Of a stretch of DNA of 40,633 bases, positions 9,284-18,373 are shown piece after piece. The position numbers and the translations under genes are program-made. Location of the stretch: contig CAUQKV010000016.1 in assembly GCA_963518845.1 (NCBI GenBank), positions 1 to 40,633 of the forward strand, given 5' to 3'. The first letter of the stretch is position 1, and every line of letters begins with the position of its first letter. This DNA is from JABCPE02 sp963518845. Its GTDB lineage: Bacteria; Bacteroidota; Bacteroidia; Flavobacteriales; Weeksellaceae. The notes beneath the pieces are model-generated. The model was given only the letters and a program-made list of their open reading frames with translations, was not told where the DNA came from and did not search any database.

Positions 9284-9901
9284 ATGGATGCTAAAAATTA
9301 TCAAGAAGATTTATCTCACATTCGCTCTATTATGGAGAAAAGTTCCCGCTTCATCTCTCTGAGTGGGCTTTCAGGAGTTTTTGTAGGGATTTTTGCTATT
9401 TTGGGAGCGGTGTATGTGTTTTTCGCTTTTGAAAGGGAAGGGATTAGTTATTTTGACAGATATCCTAAATTTTATGATTTTAATTTTATATCCGAACTGA
9501 TTTTAGTTGCCCTTGTAGTCCTTGTTTTCTCTTTGGCTGCGGCAGTTTTCTTCACAGTAAGAAAGAGTAAAAGAAAAGAGCTTCCTATCTGGACTACATC
9601 TACTAAACTTCTGATAATCAATTTTTCTATTCCGTTGGTTACTGGGGGGATTTTTTGTCTGGGACTTATTTTTCATCATTTTTATGCATTTTTGGCTCCT
9701 TCTACATTGATTTTTTATGGATTGTCCCTTATCAACGCTTCTAAATACACTTATTCTGACATTAGATATTTAGGGATTTGTGAGGTGGTTTTAGGTTTGC
9801 TCTCATCGTTTTTGTTGGGATATGGTTTGGTATTTTGGGCATTAGGATTTGGGCTGTTGCACATTATTTACGGGCTTATTTTGTATAAAAAATATCAATA
9901 A
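9284..9901 (+). CDS. Integral membrane protein of unknown function
   Basis: A 205-aa protein (from the ATG at 9284) with an N-terminal cytoplasmic-looking segment (MDAKNYQEDLSHIRSIMEKS) and about five hydrophobic segments, beginning with LSGLSGVFVGIFAILGAVYV. An in-frame TTG at 9263 gives a longer reading frame, but it lies inside the -7 promoter box and operator, so the ATG is chosen. No enzymatic motif is seen. The downstream regulator gene starts 11 bases after its stop, and the two share the promoter at 9237-9265. Context suggests a membrane partner or sensor in a small regulated locus, but its function is not known. Confidence 0.65.
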   Translation: MDAKNYQEDLSHIRSIMEKSSRFISLSGLSGVFVGIFAILGAVYVFFAFEREGISYFDRYPKFYDFNFISELILVALVVLVFSLAAAVFFTVRKSKRKELPIWTTSTKLLIINFSIPLVTGGIFCLGLIFHHFYAFLAPSTLIFYGLSLINASKYTYSDIRYLGICEVVLGLLSSFLLGYGLVFWALGFGLLHIIYGLILYKKYQ

Positions 9902-9912
9902 TTTTAGTGAAA

Positions 9913-10203
9913 ATGTTTAATATCAATCAACTCAATAAGGAATTTGAAAGTCGCGTAAGGCTGGGCATTATGTCCGTTCTTATTGTGAATGACTGGGTTG
10001 ATTTCAGTGAAATGAAAAACCTCCTTAACATCACTGATGGCAACTTGGCGAGCCATAGCACTGCCCTTGAAAAATCAGGATATATCGAGGTGAAAAAAGA
10101 ATTCGTTGGCAAAAAACCTAAAACTTCCTATCGCGTTACGCAGGTGGGGAGAGAGGCTTTTAACCAGCATATCAATACTTTGGAAAAATTATTGAAGAAA
10201 TAA
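9913..10203 (+). CDS. Winged helix-turn-helix transcriptional regulator (HTH_34-like)
   Basis: A 96-aa single-domain regulator. The winged helix covers most of the protein: helix FSEMKNLLNITDGNLASHSTALEKSGYIEV (about residues 32-61) contains the HTH with recognition helix NLASHSTALEKSG, and the KEFVGKKPKTSYRVTQVGREAF part is the wing and following helix. It resembles the MarR/PadR-sized family PF13601, in which dimers bind short palindromes. An alternative GTG at 9907 would add two residues. It lies between two identical-arm palindromes (9259-9277 and 10223-10241), so it probably controls both transcription units including its own. The family is clear; the target sites are inferred. Confidence 0.85.
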   Translation: MFNINQLNKEFESRVRLGIMSVLIVNDWVDFSEMKNLLNITDGNLASHSTALEKSGYIEVKKEFVGKKPKTSYRVTQVGREAFNQHINTLEKLLKK

Positions 10204-10222
10204 CTATATTTTTTTGTCTTTA

Positions 10223-10241
10223 AACTTTGAAATACAAAGTT
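10223..10241. promoter_or_regulatory. Palindromic operator candidate, copy 2
   Basis: Perfect inverted repeat AACTTTG-AAATA-CAAAGTT, with both arms identical to the copy at 9259-9277. It lies 32 bases before the DUF4173 gene and 20 after the regulator gene. The box at 10222-10229 (AAACTTTG) is one mismatch from TAnnTTTG, so a second, regulated promoter is likely here although the -33 TTG is poorly placed. Confidence 0.7.
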
Positions 10242-10273
10242 CTTTGGGTTGTTAATTTTAAATTTTTAATATT

Positions 10274-11692
10274 ATGAAAACACATCATTTAATTATGCTA
10301 ACTACTGTTGTAGCTACAGCGCTGTTTTACAGAGAATCTTTTGGTTTAAATGTAGGATTATTAGCTATTTTTCTCAGTGCGATTACTCTTGTAAAAACAC
10401 ATAAAAAAAGGAAAAATAGGGAGTTTTTTATCATTTTCGCATTGACTATTTTATCGGCTTTTGCGTTTATGTGGTATGGCGATTTCGTTTCGTTTTTGGC
10501 GGTTTCTTTTTCCTTGCTGCTTCTGAGATTTAAATCAAAATATAGAAGGCTCAAAAGTATTCTGGCTATCCCGATAGCGACGATGAATAATATCGCTTTT
10601 CCGTATCGTTTCTTTGATTTTAATACATGGATTATCAGAGATGAAAACTCTAAATTTAATTTCAAATCAATCATTATTCTAGTGATTCCAATCCTGTTTT
10701 TCTTGTTCTTTTTCTGGATTTACAGCATGGGAAGTTCCATATTTTCAGAGGTTTATCTTTATGAATTGGACATTGATAGCTGGTTTTTCGTAGTGGCTGC
10801 TTTGGCATTTTATTTCTCGTTTGGTTATTGGAATTTTTCAGGGACAAAATATTTCTTGCGCCGAAATCAATTTTTACAAAATGAATTTTCAGAAAGAGTT
10901 AAAAATCAGAAATTTAAACCATTTTTAGAGTTTTTAGACCTTGATTCTGAAAGAAAAATAGGCGTGCTGACTTTTGTTCTGCTCAATCTTCTTTTGCTGG
11001 TTTTTATTCTGGTTTTTAATTATGAACAGTTTTTTCAAGTTGATACAAATAGGCTGACGAACCTTTCCGCAGACACGCACAGCCGTGTAAATGTGGTCAT
11101 TTTGTCCATCGTGATGGCAGTTTTACTATTGATGCTTTACTTTAGGTCTTATTTTAACTTTGATGATAAATCATTGTTAATCAAAATGTTAGCTAAAATG
11201 TGGATAGTTCTTAATTCTCTTCTTGTCCTTTCTGCCCTTATCAAAAACACTGAATACATCTACCACTGGGGGCTTACCTACAAAAGGCTGGGAGTTTATG
11301 CATTTCTCATTTTGTCTGTTATCGGTCTGGTATTCACTTACTTAAAGATAGAGCATAGAAAAACCAATTATTATCTTTTTAACCAAATGATTTGGTATTT
11401 CTACGGAACACTTTTGCTTTGCAGCTTCGTAAACTGGGGTTATATAGGGACATTTTACAATATAAAAGTTCAGAAAGTAAGTGATTTTGATGCTGTTTAT
11501 GAATTTGATTTTAATGATTCTCTGCTTTTGGAATATTATCCTGATGAAATTTATTTCACTTATCGTTTTGATTATGTTAAAAGCCAAAAAGATGAAAGAT
11601 TTTTGTCCAAAGTGCTTTATTATCAATTTATTAACCTTCCTGATGAAAAACCAGCTTCAAGCATAGAATTACCCAATGAAAAACAAAACTAA
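10274..11692 (+). CDS. DUF4173 family membrane protein
   Basis: A 472-aa polytopic membrane protein with about ten or more hydrophobic segments spread through residues 5-395, and a soluble C-terminal tail of about 80 residues (DFDAVYEFDFNDSLLLEYYPDEIYFTYRF and onwards). The arrangement and the paired regulator resemble the DUF4173 family, which has no established activity. It is preceded by the second operator palindrome, suggesting control by the winged-helix regulator upstream. The tail ends NEKQN. A reading frame inside its 3' end in another frame is not a gene. The family assignment is from memory of the family's appearance and is moderate. Confidence 0.65.
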   Translation: MKTHHLIMLTTVVATALFYRESFGLNVGLLAIFLSAITLVKTHKKRKNREFFIIFALTILSAFAFMWYGDFVSFLAVSFSLLLLRFKSKYRRLKSILAIPIATMNNIAFPYRFFDFNTWIIRDENSKFNFKSIIILVIPILFFLFFFWIYSMGSSIFSEVYLYELDIDSWFFVVAALAFYFSFGYWNFSGTKYFLRRNQFLQNEFSERVKNQKFKPFLEFLDLDSERKIGVLTFVLLNLLLLVFILVFNYEQFFQVDTNRLTNLSADTHSRVNVVILSIVMAVLLLMLYFRSYFNFDDKSLLIKMLAKMWIVLNSLLVLSALIKNTEYIYHWGLTYKRLGVYAFLILSVIGLVFTYLKIEHRKTNYYLFNQMIWYFYGTLLLCSFVNWGYIGTFYNIKVQKVSDFDAVYEFDFNDSLLLEYYPDEIYFTYRFDYVKSQKDERFLSKVLYYQFINLPDEKPASSIELPNEKQN

Positions 11693-11733
11693 AATCAATA
11701 AATTTTCGTAAATTAGCAGTAAAATTATAAGAA

Positions 11734-13260
11734 ATGTCAAAAAAAGTTTTACTCGCAATATTAGACGGCTGGGGATTGGCTGAAAATCCCGAAGTATGTG
11801 CAATTACCAAGGCTCACACGCCATTTGTGGACAGCTGCTATCAGAAATATCCTCACACTCAGCTGCATGCATCAGGTTTGGAAGTGGGGCTTCCCGAAGG
11901 ACAAATCGGTAATTCCGAAGTAGGACACATGAATTTGGGCGCGGGAAGGGTTGTCTATCAGAACCTTACGAGGCTGAATTTAGCTGTGAAAAATGGAACT
12001 TTGGGTAAAGAAAAACCTATTCAAGAGGCATTTTTACACGCACAGAAAAACAATAAAAATGTCCATCTCCTTGGGCTGTTGTCTGATGGCGGTGTCCATT
12101 CGCATATCACTCATTTAGAGGCTCTTCTGGATGAAGCCAAAGATTTAGGATTGAAAAATGTTTTCGTTCATGCCTTTACTGATGGGCGTGACTGCGACCC
12201 GCACAGAGGGAAAGTTTTTGTAAAAGAGATTCAGGAGTATTTATCCAAAACCACAGGAAAACTGGCGACTATCACAGGGCGATTTTTCGCGATGGATAGG
12301 GATAAACGCTGGGAAAGGGTAAAAAAAGCCTACGATGCCTTGGTCAATGGAGTGGGGGTAAAAACACAAAATGCGCTGGAAGCGGTGGAAAATTCTTACC
12401 AAAATAATGTTTTGGATGAATTTATCGAACCGATTATCTTAACTGATGAAAACCAAAATCCTGTGGGGAATATTCAGGAAGGCGATGTGGTTATTTTCTA
12501 CAATTTCCGTACGGACAGAGGTCGTGAACTTACAGAAGTTCTTTCACAGAAGGATTTTCCAGAATTTGGAATGAAAAAACTGAATCTCTATTTTGTGACA
12601 ATGACCAACTACGACAGAGATTTTGAAAATATCAAAATCGTCTATAATGAAGAAATCATCCACGAAACCTTGGGGGAAGTTTTGGAGAGAGAGGGAAAAT
12701 CCCAGATTAGAATCGCTGAAACCGAAAAATATCCTCATGTGACATTCTTCTTTTCAGGAGGGCGCGAAACCGAATTTGAAAACGAAAAAAGAATACTCTG
12801 CCCAAGCCCTAGGGATGTGAAAACTTATGATTTAAAGCCTGAAATGGCAGCTTTTGATATTCGTAATGCCATCATTCCAGAATTGCAGAAACAGACAGCA
12901 GATTTTGTTTGCTTAAATTTTGCTAACCCTGATATGGTGGGGCATACAGGCGTTTTTGATGCTGTGGTAAAAGCCTGTGAAGTGGTAGATGAATGCATAA
13001 AAGATGTCGCCAATGCAGCCTATGAAAACGGCTACACGGTGCTTATCCTCGCTGACCATGGGAATTCGGACTATATGATAAACGAAGATGGTTCGCCTAA
13101 TACCAACCATACCACCAGTTTAGTTCCTCTGATAGTAATGGACAAATACAAAAAATGGCAGCTCAAAAGAGGAAAATTGGGCGATGTAGCACCTACCATT
13201 CTCCACATTATGGGAATAAAAATTCCTGAAAAAATGACAGGAGAGGTATTGGTTTCATAA
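11734..13260 (+). CDS. gpmI: 2,3-bisphosphoglycerate-independent phosphoglycerate mutase
   Basis: Interconverts 3- and 2-phosphoglycerate in glycolysis and gluconeogenesis without the bisphosphate cofactor, using two manganese ions. The 508-aa protein shows the alkaline-phosphatase-fold start LAILDGWG (metal ligand D11), the phosphorylated serine S61 in GQIGNSEVGHMNLG, the HSH and DGRDCDPHRGK segments (about residues 129 and 150-160), and the C-terminal metal-binding LADHGNSDYM plus NTNHTTSLVPL. Length is typical. It is a single gene 41 bases after the DUF4173 gene; the sequence before it has no clear promoter box. Identification is firm. Confidence 0.96.
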   Translation: MSKKVLLAILDGWGLAENPEVCAITKAHTPFVDSCYQKYPHTQLHASGLEVGLPEGQIGNSEVGHMNLGAGRVVYQNLTRLNLAVKNGTLGKEKPIQEAFLHAQKNNKNVHLLGLLSDGGVHSHITHLEALLDEAKDLGLKNVFVHAFTDGRDCDPHRGKVFVKEIQEYLSKTTGKLATITGRFFAMDRDKRWERVKKAYDALVNGVGVKTQNALEAVENSYQNNVLDEFIEPIILTDENQNPVGNIQEGDVVIFYNFRTDRGRELTEVLSQKDFPEFGMKKLNLYFVTMTNYDRDFENIKIVYNEEIIHETLGEVLEREGKSQIRIAETEKYPHVTFFFSGGRETEFENEKRILCPSPRDVKTYDLKPEMAAFDIRNAIIPELQKQTADFVCLNFANPDMVGHTGVFDAVVKACEVVDECIKDVANAAYENGYTVLILADHGNSDYMINEDGSPNTNHTTSLVPLIVMDKYKKWQLKRGKLGDVAPTILHIMGIKIPEKMTGEVLVS

Positions 13261-13275
13261 AATTTCTTACCTTTG
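13249..13275 (+). promoter_or_regulatory. Probable promoter before the membrane protein-ppa pair
   Basis: TTG at 13249-13251, 16 bases, then TACCTTTG at 13268-13275, 21 bases before the next ATG. The -7 box is a full consensus match; the spacing is slightly short. The TTG lies within the last codons of gpmI. Confidence 0.5.
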
Positions 13276-13296
13276 CACACTTTTGATTTTTAAAAA

Positions 13297-13806
13297 ATGA
13301 GCAATTTAGATAACCTACTGCCTTACGGTTTTGCTTTAATCGTGGCAGTTCCTTTTGTGATATTGCTGAGACAGTTTGTGTTTCAGTTCATTAAGTTGAA
13401 AAACAAAGAATTGAGCATTATTTCAGGGAAATCCAATGCACAGATAAGATTGCAGGCGTATGAAAGAATGACTTTGTTTTTGGAGAGAATGAAGCCTTCT
13501 AACTTGGTTCTGAAGTTTGACAAGGAATTGGCTGCTGTGGAATTTGTGTTTTTGGTGGAAAAAAATATTATGGAAGAATTTGAGTATAACGCTTCGCAAC
13601 AGCTTTATATCAGTCAAGATTCTTGGAATAATATTTTAAATTCTAAAAATAATGTTCTCCAGCTTCTTCATAAAACTTTGGAAAACAGCCCCAATGTTTC
13701 TTTGCAGGAGTTTAAGACTCTGTTTTTGATGGGTTATTTGGATGGCGAGGATTATATCTCAGACACTATCCAAAACCTTAGAAATGAAATAAGTAGAATA
13801 ATTTAA
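13297..13806 (+). CDS. Small membrane-anchored protein of unknown function
   Basis: A 169-aa protein with one N-terminal transmembrane segment (LLPYGFALIVAVPFVILLRQFV, residues 7-28), then a cytoplasmic helical domain (QIRLQAYERMTLFLERMKPSNLVLKF.. EFEYNASQQLYISQDSWNNI.. ). The LQAYERM...LFLERM..P..L segment looks like a conserved flavobacterial protein often found near housekeeping genes, but no function is known. It precedes the pyrophosphatase gene by 16 bases and shares its transcript, probably from the promoter at 13249-13275. No enzymatic motif is visible. Confidence 0.65.
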   Translation: MSNLDNLLPYGFALIVAVPFVILLRQFVFQFIKLKNKELSIISGKSNAQIRLQAYERMTLFLERMKPSNLVLKFDKELAAVEFVFLVEKNIMEEFEYNASQQLYISQDSWNNILNSKNNVLQLLHKTLENSPNVSLQEFKTLFLMGYLDGEDYISDTIQNLRNEISRII

Positions 13807-13822
13807 AAATAAATATAGTATA

Positions 13823-14434
13823 ATGATTCCAACTTTTAAAGCACATCCTTGGCATGGGATTTCAGCTGGGGAAAAAGCACCAGATGTAGTTAATGTTTTT
13901 GTGGAAATAGTTCCATCAGATACTATTAAATATGAAATCGATAAAGAAAGCGGACATCTAAAAGTAGACAGACCGCAGAAGTTTTCTAATATAATTCCTG
14001 CTCTATATGGCTTTGTTCCAAGAACTTACTGCGATGAGAGAGTAAAGGAACTTGCAGTGAAAAGAGGCGCTTCAGACATCACGGAAGGAGACCACGATCC
14101 ACTAGATATCTGCGTACTGAGCAGCCACAATGTTCCTGTTGGTGGTATTTTGCTGGAAGCAGTGCCAATCGGTGGATTCAAGATGATAGACAAAGGCGAG
14201 GCTGATGATAAAATCGTAGCGGTATTAGTAGGTGACCAGTCTTATGGACATATCAAAGATATTTCAGAACTTCCTAAGGCTGAAGTAGATAGACTAATGC
14301 ACTATTTCTTGACTTATAAAAATCTTCCTGGTGAGCCTGTGGCATGCAGAATAGACGAAGTCTATGATGCAAAACACGCAAAAGAAGTTATCAAAGCATC
14401 TCAAGAAGATTATCAAGAGAAATATAAAGGATAA
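13823..14434 (+). CDS. ppa: Inorganic pyrophosphatase, family I
   Basis: Hydrolyses pyrophosphate to orthophosphate in the cytoplasm and so drives biosynthetic reactions forward. The 203-aa protein has the family I pattern: substrate-binding YEIDKESG (about residues 34-41), FVPRTYCDE, and the metal-binding GDHDPLDICVLS (about 91-102) in which the aspartates of the DxDPxD signature are kept, though with His in the usual Gly or Ser position. A later DDKIVAVLVGD motif (about 132-142) also matches. It follows the small membrane protein by 16 bases and ends before a terminator at 14445-14481. Identification is firm. Confidence 0.93.
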   Translation: MIPTFKAHPWHGISAGEKAPDVVNVFVEIVPSDTIKYEIDKESGHLKVDRPQKFSNIIPALYGFVPRTYCDERVKELAVKRGASDITEGDHDPLDICVLSSHNVPVGGILLEAVPIGGFKMIDKGEADDKIVAVLVGDQSYGHIKDISELPKAEVDRLMHYFLTYKNLPGEPVACRIDEVYDAKHAKEVIKASQEDYQEKYKG

Positions 14435-14444
14435 GAATAATGAG

Positions 14445-14481
14445 AAATTACTTGGAAAAACTTTCTGAGTAATTTTTTTAT
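14445..14481 (+). terminator. Terminator after ppa
   Basis: AAATTACT at 14445-14452 pairs with AGTAATTT at 14468-14475, and an inner GAAA/TTTC pairing supports the stem. It is followed by T-rich sequence. Confidence 0.75.
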
Positions 14482-14528
14482 TTTTTAATATAAATATTTT
14501 GTAAATTGGCTTCCTTAATAAAAATAAA

Positions 14529-16301
14529 ATGACTACGATAGAGAAAATTTCAAAACTTCGTCAGAAGATGCAGGAGAAAGGTATCAATGCATTTATTGTC
14601 TTTTCTGCAGACCCACATATGAGTGAATATCTACCCGAAGAATGGCAGGAACGCACTTGGCTTTCAGGTTTTACAGGTTCTGCTGGTTTTTTGGTGGTAA
14701 CTAATGAAAAAGCGGCTCTTTGGACAGATGGAAGATATTTCGTTCAGGCAGCGCAGGAGCTGGAAAACACAGGAATAGAACTGATGAAAGACGGCATAGA
14801 GGGCACACCGAACTACATAGACTGGATAATCTCTCAAACGCCTGAAAATGGAAAAGTAGCCGTAAATGCTCTGGCAACATCTCATCTAAACTGGGAAAGT
14901 CTAGAGCAAAAATTGTCTGCAAAGAAAATCCAACTTGTCAATGAAGCTTTATTAAAGGATATCTGGACAGACAGAGGCGAACCTTCTAAAAATGAAATCT
15001 TTGTTCATCCTCTGAAATGGGCAGGTCAGTCTGTCGTAGAAAAACTAAACGCCATCCGTGCGAAAATGCAGGAAAAAGGAGCTTCATTACATGTTATTTC
15101 AAGTCTTGATGATGTGGCTTGGACACTAAATTTACGAGGAAGCGATGTGGACTGCAACCCTGTATTTCTTGGTTATATCCTCGTAACAGAGGATGGAGAG
15201 GCTACGCTCTTTGTAGATGTAGAAAAACTCAATGATGAAGCAAAAAAACAAATGCAAGAGGCTGAAGTAAGCGTAGTTCCTTACGATGAATTTTTCTCTT
15301 ATTTAGGTCAATTAAAAAATGAAAAAGTTTTAATTTCGCCAAATTGTAACCAAGCGGTTTTCAATGCTTTAAAGGATAAAAACACTTTCGTTCTGTCGGC
15401 TGTTCCTGGCAATCTGATGAAAGCCATTAAAAACGAAACCGAATTGGAAGGCTTCCGCACCGTGATGGTTCGTGATGGTGTAGCGATGGTGAGATTCCTC
15501 CATTGGCTGAAAAACAATGTAGGAAAAGAGCCTATGACAGAATATTCCATTGGGAAAAAACTGAGAGATTTCCGTGCTGAGGGCGAAAATTTTGTAGGTG
15601 AAAGTTTCGGCAGCATCATTGGTTATAAAGGAAATGGCGCTATCGTGCATTATTCTGCAAAAAGCGAAGGAAGTAAGGAAGTTACTAACGAGGGAAGTGT
15701 TCTTGTAGATTCTGGAGGTCAATATTTAGAAGGAACTACCGACATTACCAGAACGCTGGCTTTGGGTAAAGTATCAGCGGAGTTTGTAAAAGACTGTACT
15801 TTGGTTCTGAAAGGGATGATTAACCTTTCTTTGGCTCAGTTCCCAAAAGGCACAAGAGGTGTCCAGCTGGATGCTATCGCTCGTCTTCCGCTTTGGAAAG
15901 AAGGCAAAGACTATGCGCACGGAACGGGGCATGGTGTGGGAAGTTTCATGAATGTGCATGAAGGGCCTCAGAATATTCGAAAAGATATGAATCCGCAGGA
16001 GCTTTTAGCAGGAATGGTATGTTCCAACGAGCCAGGGTTTTATGTTGAAAATCAATACGGAATCCGCCATGAGAATTTAGTGGCAGTGAAGGAATTAAGA
16101 ACTACAGAATATGGCACTTTTTATGATTTTGAAACCCTTACACTTTGCCCGTTTTTCAAGGATGTGATAGATGCAGAACTACTTACTGAACCAGAAAAAG
16201 AATGGCTTAACGCCTACCACAAGACCTGCAAGGAGAAATTGGCTCCACACTTGTCAGGTGAGGTCAAAGAATGGTTCTCGGAGCTAGTAAAACCAATATA
16301 A
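14529..16301 (+). CDS. M24 family metallopeptidase, Xaa-Pro aminopeptidase (aminopeptidase P)
   Basis: Removes N-terminal residues that precede proline, using two metal ions. The 590-aa length fits the long form with two creatinase-type N-terminal domains (about 1-150 and 160-310) followed by the pita-bread catalytic domain. Metal ligands visible: the aspartates in VLVDSGGQYLEGTTDITRTL (about residues 392-412), the histidine in GTGHGVGSFMNVHEGP (about 463-478), and the glutamates in CSNEPGFYVE and IRHENLVAV. No signal peptide, so it is cytoplasmic. The gene is monocistronic, between the ppa terminator and its own terminator at 16308-16343. Confidence 0.92.
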   Translation: MTTIEKISKLRQKMQEKGINAFIVFSADPHMSEYLPEEWQERTWLSGFTGSAGFLVVTNEKAALWTDGRYFVQAAQELENTGIELMKDGIEGTPNYIDWIISQTPENGKVAVNALATSHLNWESLEQKLSAKKIQLVNEALLKDIWTDRGEPSKNEIFVHPLKWAGQSVVEKLNAIRAKMQEKGASLHVISSLDDVAWTLNLRGSDVDCNPVFLGYILVTEDGEATLFVDVEKLNDEAKKQMQEAEVSVVPYDEFFSYLGQLKNEKVLISPNCNQAVFNALKDKNTFVLSAVPGNLMKAIKNETELEGFRTVMVRDGVAMVRFLHWLKNNVGKEPMTEYSIGKKLRDFRAEGENFVGESFGSIIGYKGNGAIVHYSAKSEGSKEVTNEGSVLVDSGGQYLEGTTDITRTLALGKVSAEFVKDCTLVLKGMINLSLAQFPKGTRGVQLDAIARLPLWKEGKDYAHGTGHGVGSFMNVHEGPQNIRKDMNPQELLAGMVCSNEPGFYVENQYGIRHENLVAVKELRTTEYGTFYDFETLTLCPFFKDVIDAELLTEPEKEWLNAYHKTCKEKLAPHLSGEVKEWFSELVKPI

Positions 16302-16307
16302 AATAAA

Positions 16308-16345
16308 AATCTCTTTTCCTGCTCAATGGAAAGGGGATTTTTTCA
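16308..16345 (+). terminator. Terminator after the M24 aminopeptidase
   Basis: A 12-bp stem (16308-16319 with 16328-16339, two G-T wobbles) and an 8-base loop, followed by T-rich sequence. Confidence 0.85.
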
Positions 16346-16383
16346 TCTAAATTACTACCTTTGTGAGGTAAAATATTATCATA

Positions 16384-17430
16384 ATGCCACAGCAGTTTTT
16401 AGGAAATAAAGAATTTTTAACGAAAGATATAGAGGTTTTTGCGAGTTGTCCCAGTAATATTGCTCTCATTAAATATTGGGGAAAATATGAAGGGCAGATT
16501 CCAGCAAATCCCAGCATCAGTTTTACACTTAGTAATTGTAAAACAGAGACTAAAATGATTTTTAGATCAGGTGAAAAATTTTCAGTCAAAACCTTTTTGG
16601 CTGGAAAAGAAGAAACCAAATTTTCGGAGAAAATAGAAAAATATTTTAGAAGCATAGAGAAGTATCTTCCTTGGATTTTGCAGGGAAGTTTTGTCATTGA
16701 GACCGAAAATACTTTCCCGCATAGCTCTGGAATAGCTAGTTCTGCATCGGGCTTTGGCGCTATAGCCAAATGCCTTATGGAGATGGATAAAGCGTTTTCT
16801 GGGAAAGATTTTTTTGATGTTAAAAAGGCTTCTTTTTTGGCTCGTCTGGGCAGTGGGAGTGCCTGCCGAAGTGTTTATGACGGACTGGTAGTCTGGGGCA
16901 AAGTAAATGAAGTGGAGGGGAGTTCAGACTTGTATGCTGTGAAGTATCCTAACGAGGAAATCCACCCGATATTTAGGGATTTTAATGATTATGTTCTGCT
17001 GATTCATGAAGGGCAAAAGTCTGTAAGTTCCACCGTAGGGCATGGACTGATGAATACTAATCCCTATGCAGAACGCCGTTTTCAGGAGGCAAGAGAGAAT
17101 TTTGTTCCGATGAAAGAAATTTTAAAATCAGGTGATTTACAAGCTTTTATGAAATTAGTGGAGCATGAGGCTCTTACACTTCATGCGATGATGATGATGA
17201 GTGACCCTGCTTTTATTCTGATGCAGACAGGGACTTTGCAGGTTATCAATAGGGTTTGGGAATTTAGAAAGGAGACCAATCTGCCTCTTTTCTTCACTCT
17301 AGATGCGGGCGCAAATGTACATCTACTTTTCCCAAGCGAAAAGAAGGCTGAAATCACTAATTTTATAGAAACAGAACTTTTACAATACACACAGAACGGC
17401 GGAATTGTAAGGGATTTCATGAAGTTTTAA
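16384..17430 (+). CDS. mvaD: Diphosphomevalonate decarboxylase
   Basis: GHMP-family enzyme that decarboxylates mevalonate diphosphate to isopentenyl diphosphate, the last step of the mevalonate pathway. The 348-aa protein shows the family start SCPSNIALIKYWGK (about residues 22-35), the GHMP phosphate loop SSGIASSASGFGAIAKC (about 118-134) with the SLARLGSGSACRS-type segment following (ARLGSGSACRS, about 155-165), and the catalytic aspartate region LDAGANVHLL (about 304-313). A TACCTTTG -7 box lies at 16356-16363, but without a clear -33 TTG. It links the window to the isoprenoid pathway that also feeds the polyprenyl synthase at 37802. Firm. Confidence 0.95.
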   Translation: MPQQFLGNKEFLTKDIEVFASCPSNIALIKYWGKYEGQIPANPSISFTLSNCKTETKMIFRSGEKFSVKTFLAGKEETKFSEKIEKYFRSIEKYLPWILQGSFVIETENTFPHSSGIASSASGFGAIAKCLMEMDKAFSGKDFFDVKKASFLARLGSGSACRSVYDGLVVWGKVNEVEGSSDLYAVKYPNEEIHPIFRDFNDYVLLIHEGQKSVSSTVGHGLMNTNPYAERRFQEARENFVPMKEILKSGDLQAFMKLVEHEALTLHAMMMMSDPAFILMQTGTLQVINRVWEFRKETNLPLFFTLDAGANVHLLFPSEKKAEITNFIETELLQYTQNGGIVRDFMKF

Positions 17431-17441
17431 CCCAAAATAAC

Positions 17442-18356
17442 ATGAAAAGGAATAAGTTTTTACTGCTGAATTATGTTTTCGTAGTAAGCATAATTTTATT
17501 GTTTATCAATGACCATTTTTTGAAATTATATTTTCATAATTGGTTCACGGGTAAATTTTCAGATTTTTTGGGAATGATTATTTTTCCATTGTTTTTGGCG
17601 TATATATTCCCAAAATTGAGAACTTTTTCTGTTTTCGTTAGTTTTGTTTTATTCATTTTTTGGAAATCTCCATTTTCCGAAGGTTTTATCGATTTTTACA
17701 ATCAGATTTCACCCATTGCTGTGGCTCGTGTGGTGGATTATACGGATTTCATCGCCTTTGTATTTTTGGTAATTCCTTTTCTTTTGATAAAGTATGATGC
17801 ATTGCTTCAGCCTTTGAAAATAAGAAAAATAAGCCCTGCATTGGTGCTTGTTCCCTCTGTTTTTGTGATGAAGGCTACTTCTCCGCCGCCATATTATAGA
17901 TTTGGTTCGAATGGGTTGGTTTCATTCCAAGATTATTCATTTAGAATGCAAAAAAGCAAAGCAGAGGCTCTGGATGAACTGAAAAACAGGAATATTTTGT
18001 TCAAAAAAGATACGCTGATGATTATTAAAAGAAATAATATAAGCAGCGAAAGCCTGATTATGAACGGAACTGACCTAAAAACGCTGGAAGTAGATAAGGA
18101 AATCCTGAAAAAGGAACTGGAAAGAAAAATACAATTTTATGATTATTACATCATAGACAGCCTAAAAATAGGAGATGAAACACTGAAAGATATAAGATTT
18201 GAGCTTGAGGAATTAAGCAAATCAAAAGTAAAAATAATCCTGAAATCAGTCGTATTAGAGGAGCGAAATACAAACAACAAAAAATTGCAAAAGAAATTCA
18301 GAAAAATTTATAGAGAACTTCTGAAAAAAGAATTTTTAAATAAAAATTATAAATAA
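17442..18356 (+). CDS. Membrane protein of unknown function with GKFSDF motif
   Basis: A 304-aa protein with four or so hydrophobic segments in residues 1-145 and a soluble, lysine-rich C-terminal half (residues 160-304). Near the N-terminus, after NDHFLKLYFHNW, it carries TGKFSDFLGMIIFPLFLAY (about 36-54); this G-K-x-S-D-F pattern recurs in a family of uncharacterised bacterial membrane proteins. No catalytic residues or partner are clear. It starts 11 bases after mvaD and ends 17 bases before purK, so the three may be one transcript, but the functional connection is unknown. Confidence 0.6.
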   Translation: MKRNKFLLLNYVFVVSIILLFINDHFLKLYFHNWFTGKFSDFLGMIIFPLFLAYIFPKLRTFSVFVSFVLFIFWKSPFSEGFIDFYNQISPIAVARVVDYTDFIAFVFLVIPFLLIKYDALLQPLKIRKISPALVLVPSVFVMKATSPPPYYRFGSNGLVSFQDYSFRMQKSKAEALDELKNRNILFKKDTLMIIKRNNISSESLIMNGTDLKTLEVDKEILKKELERKIQFYDYYIIDSLKIGDETLKDIRFELEELSKSKVKIILKSVVLEERNTNNKKLQKKFRKIYRELLKKEFLNKNYK

Positions 18357-18373
18357 AACTAATTATTTAACTC

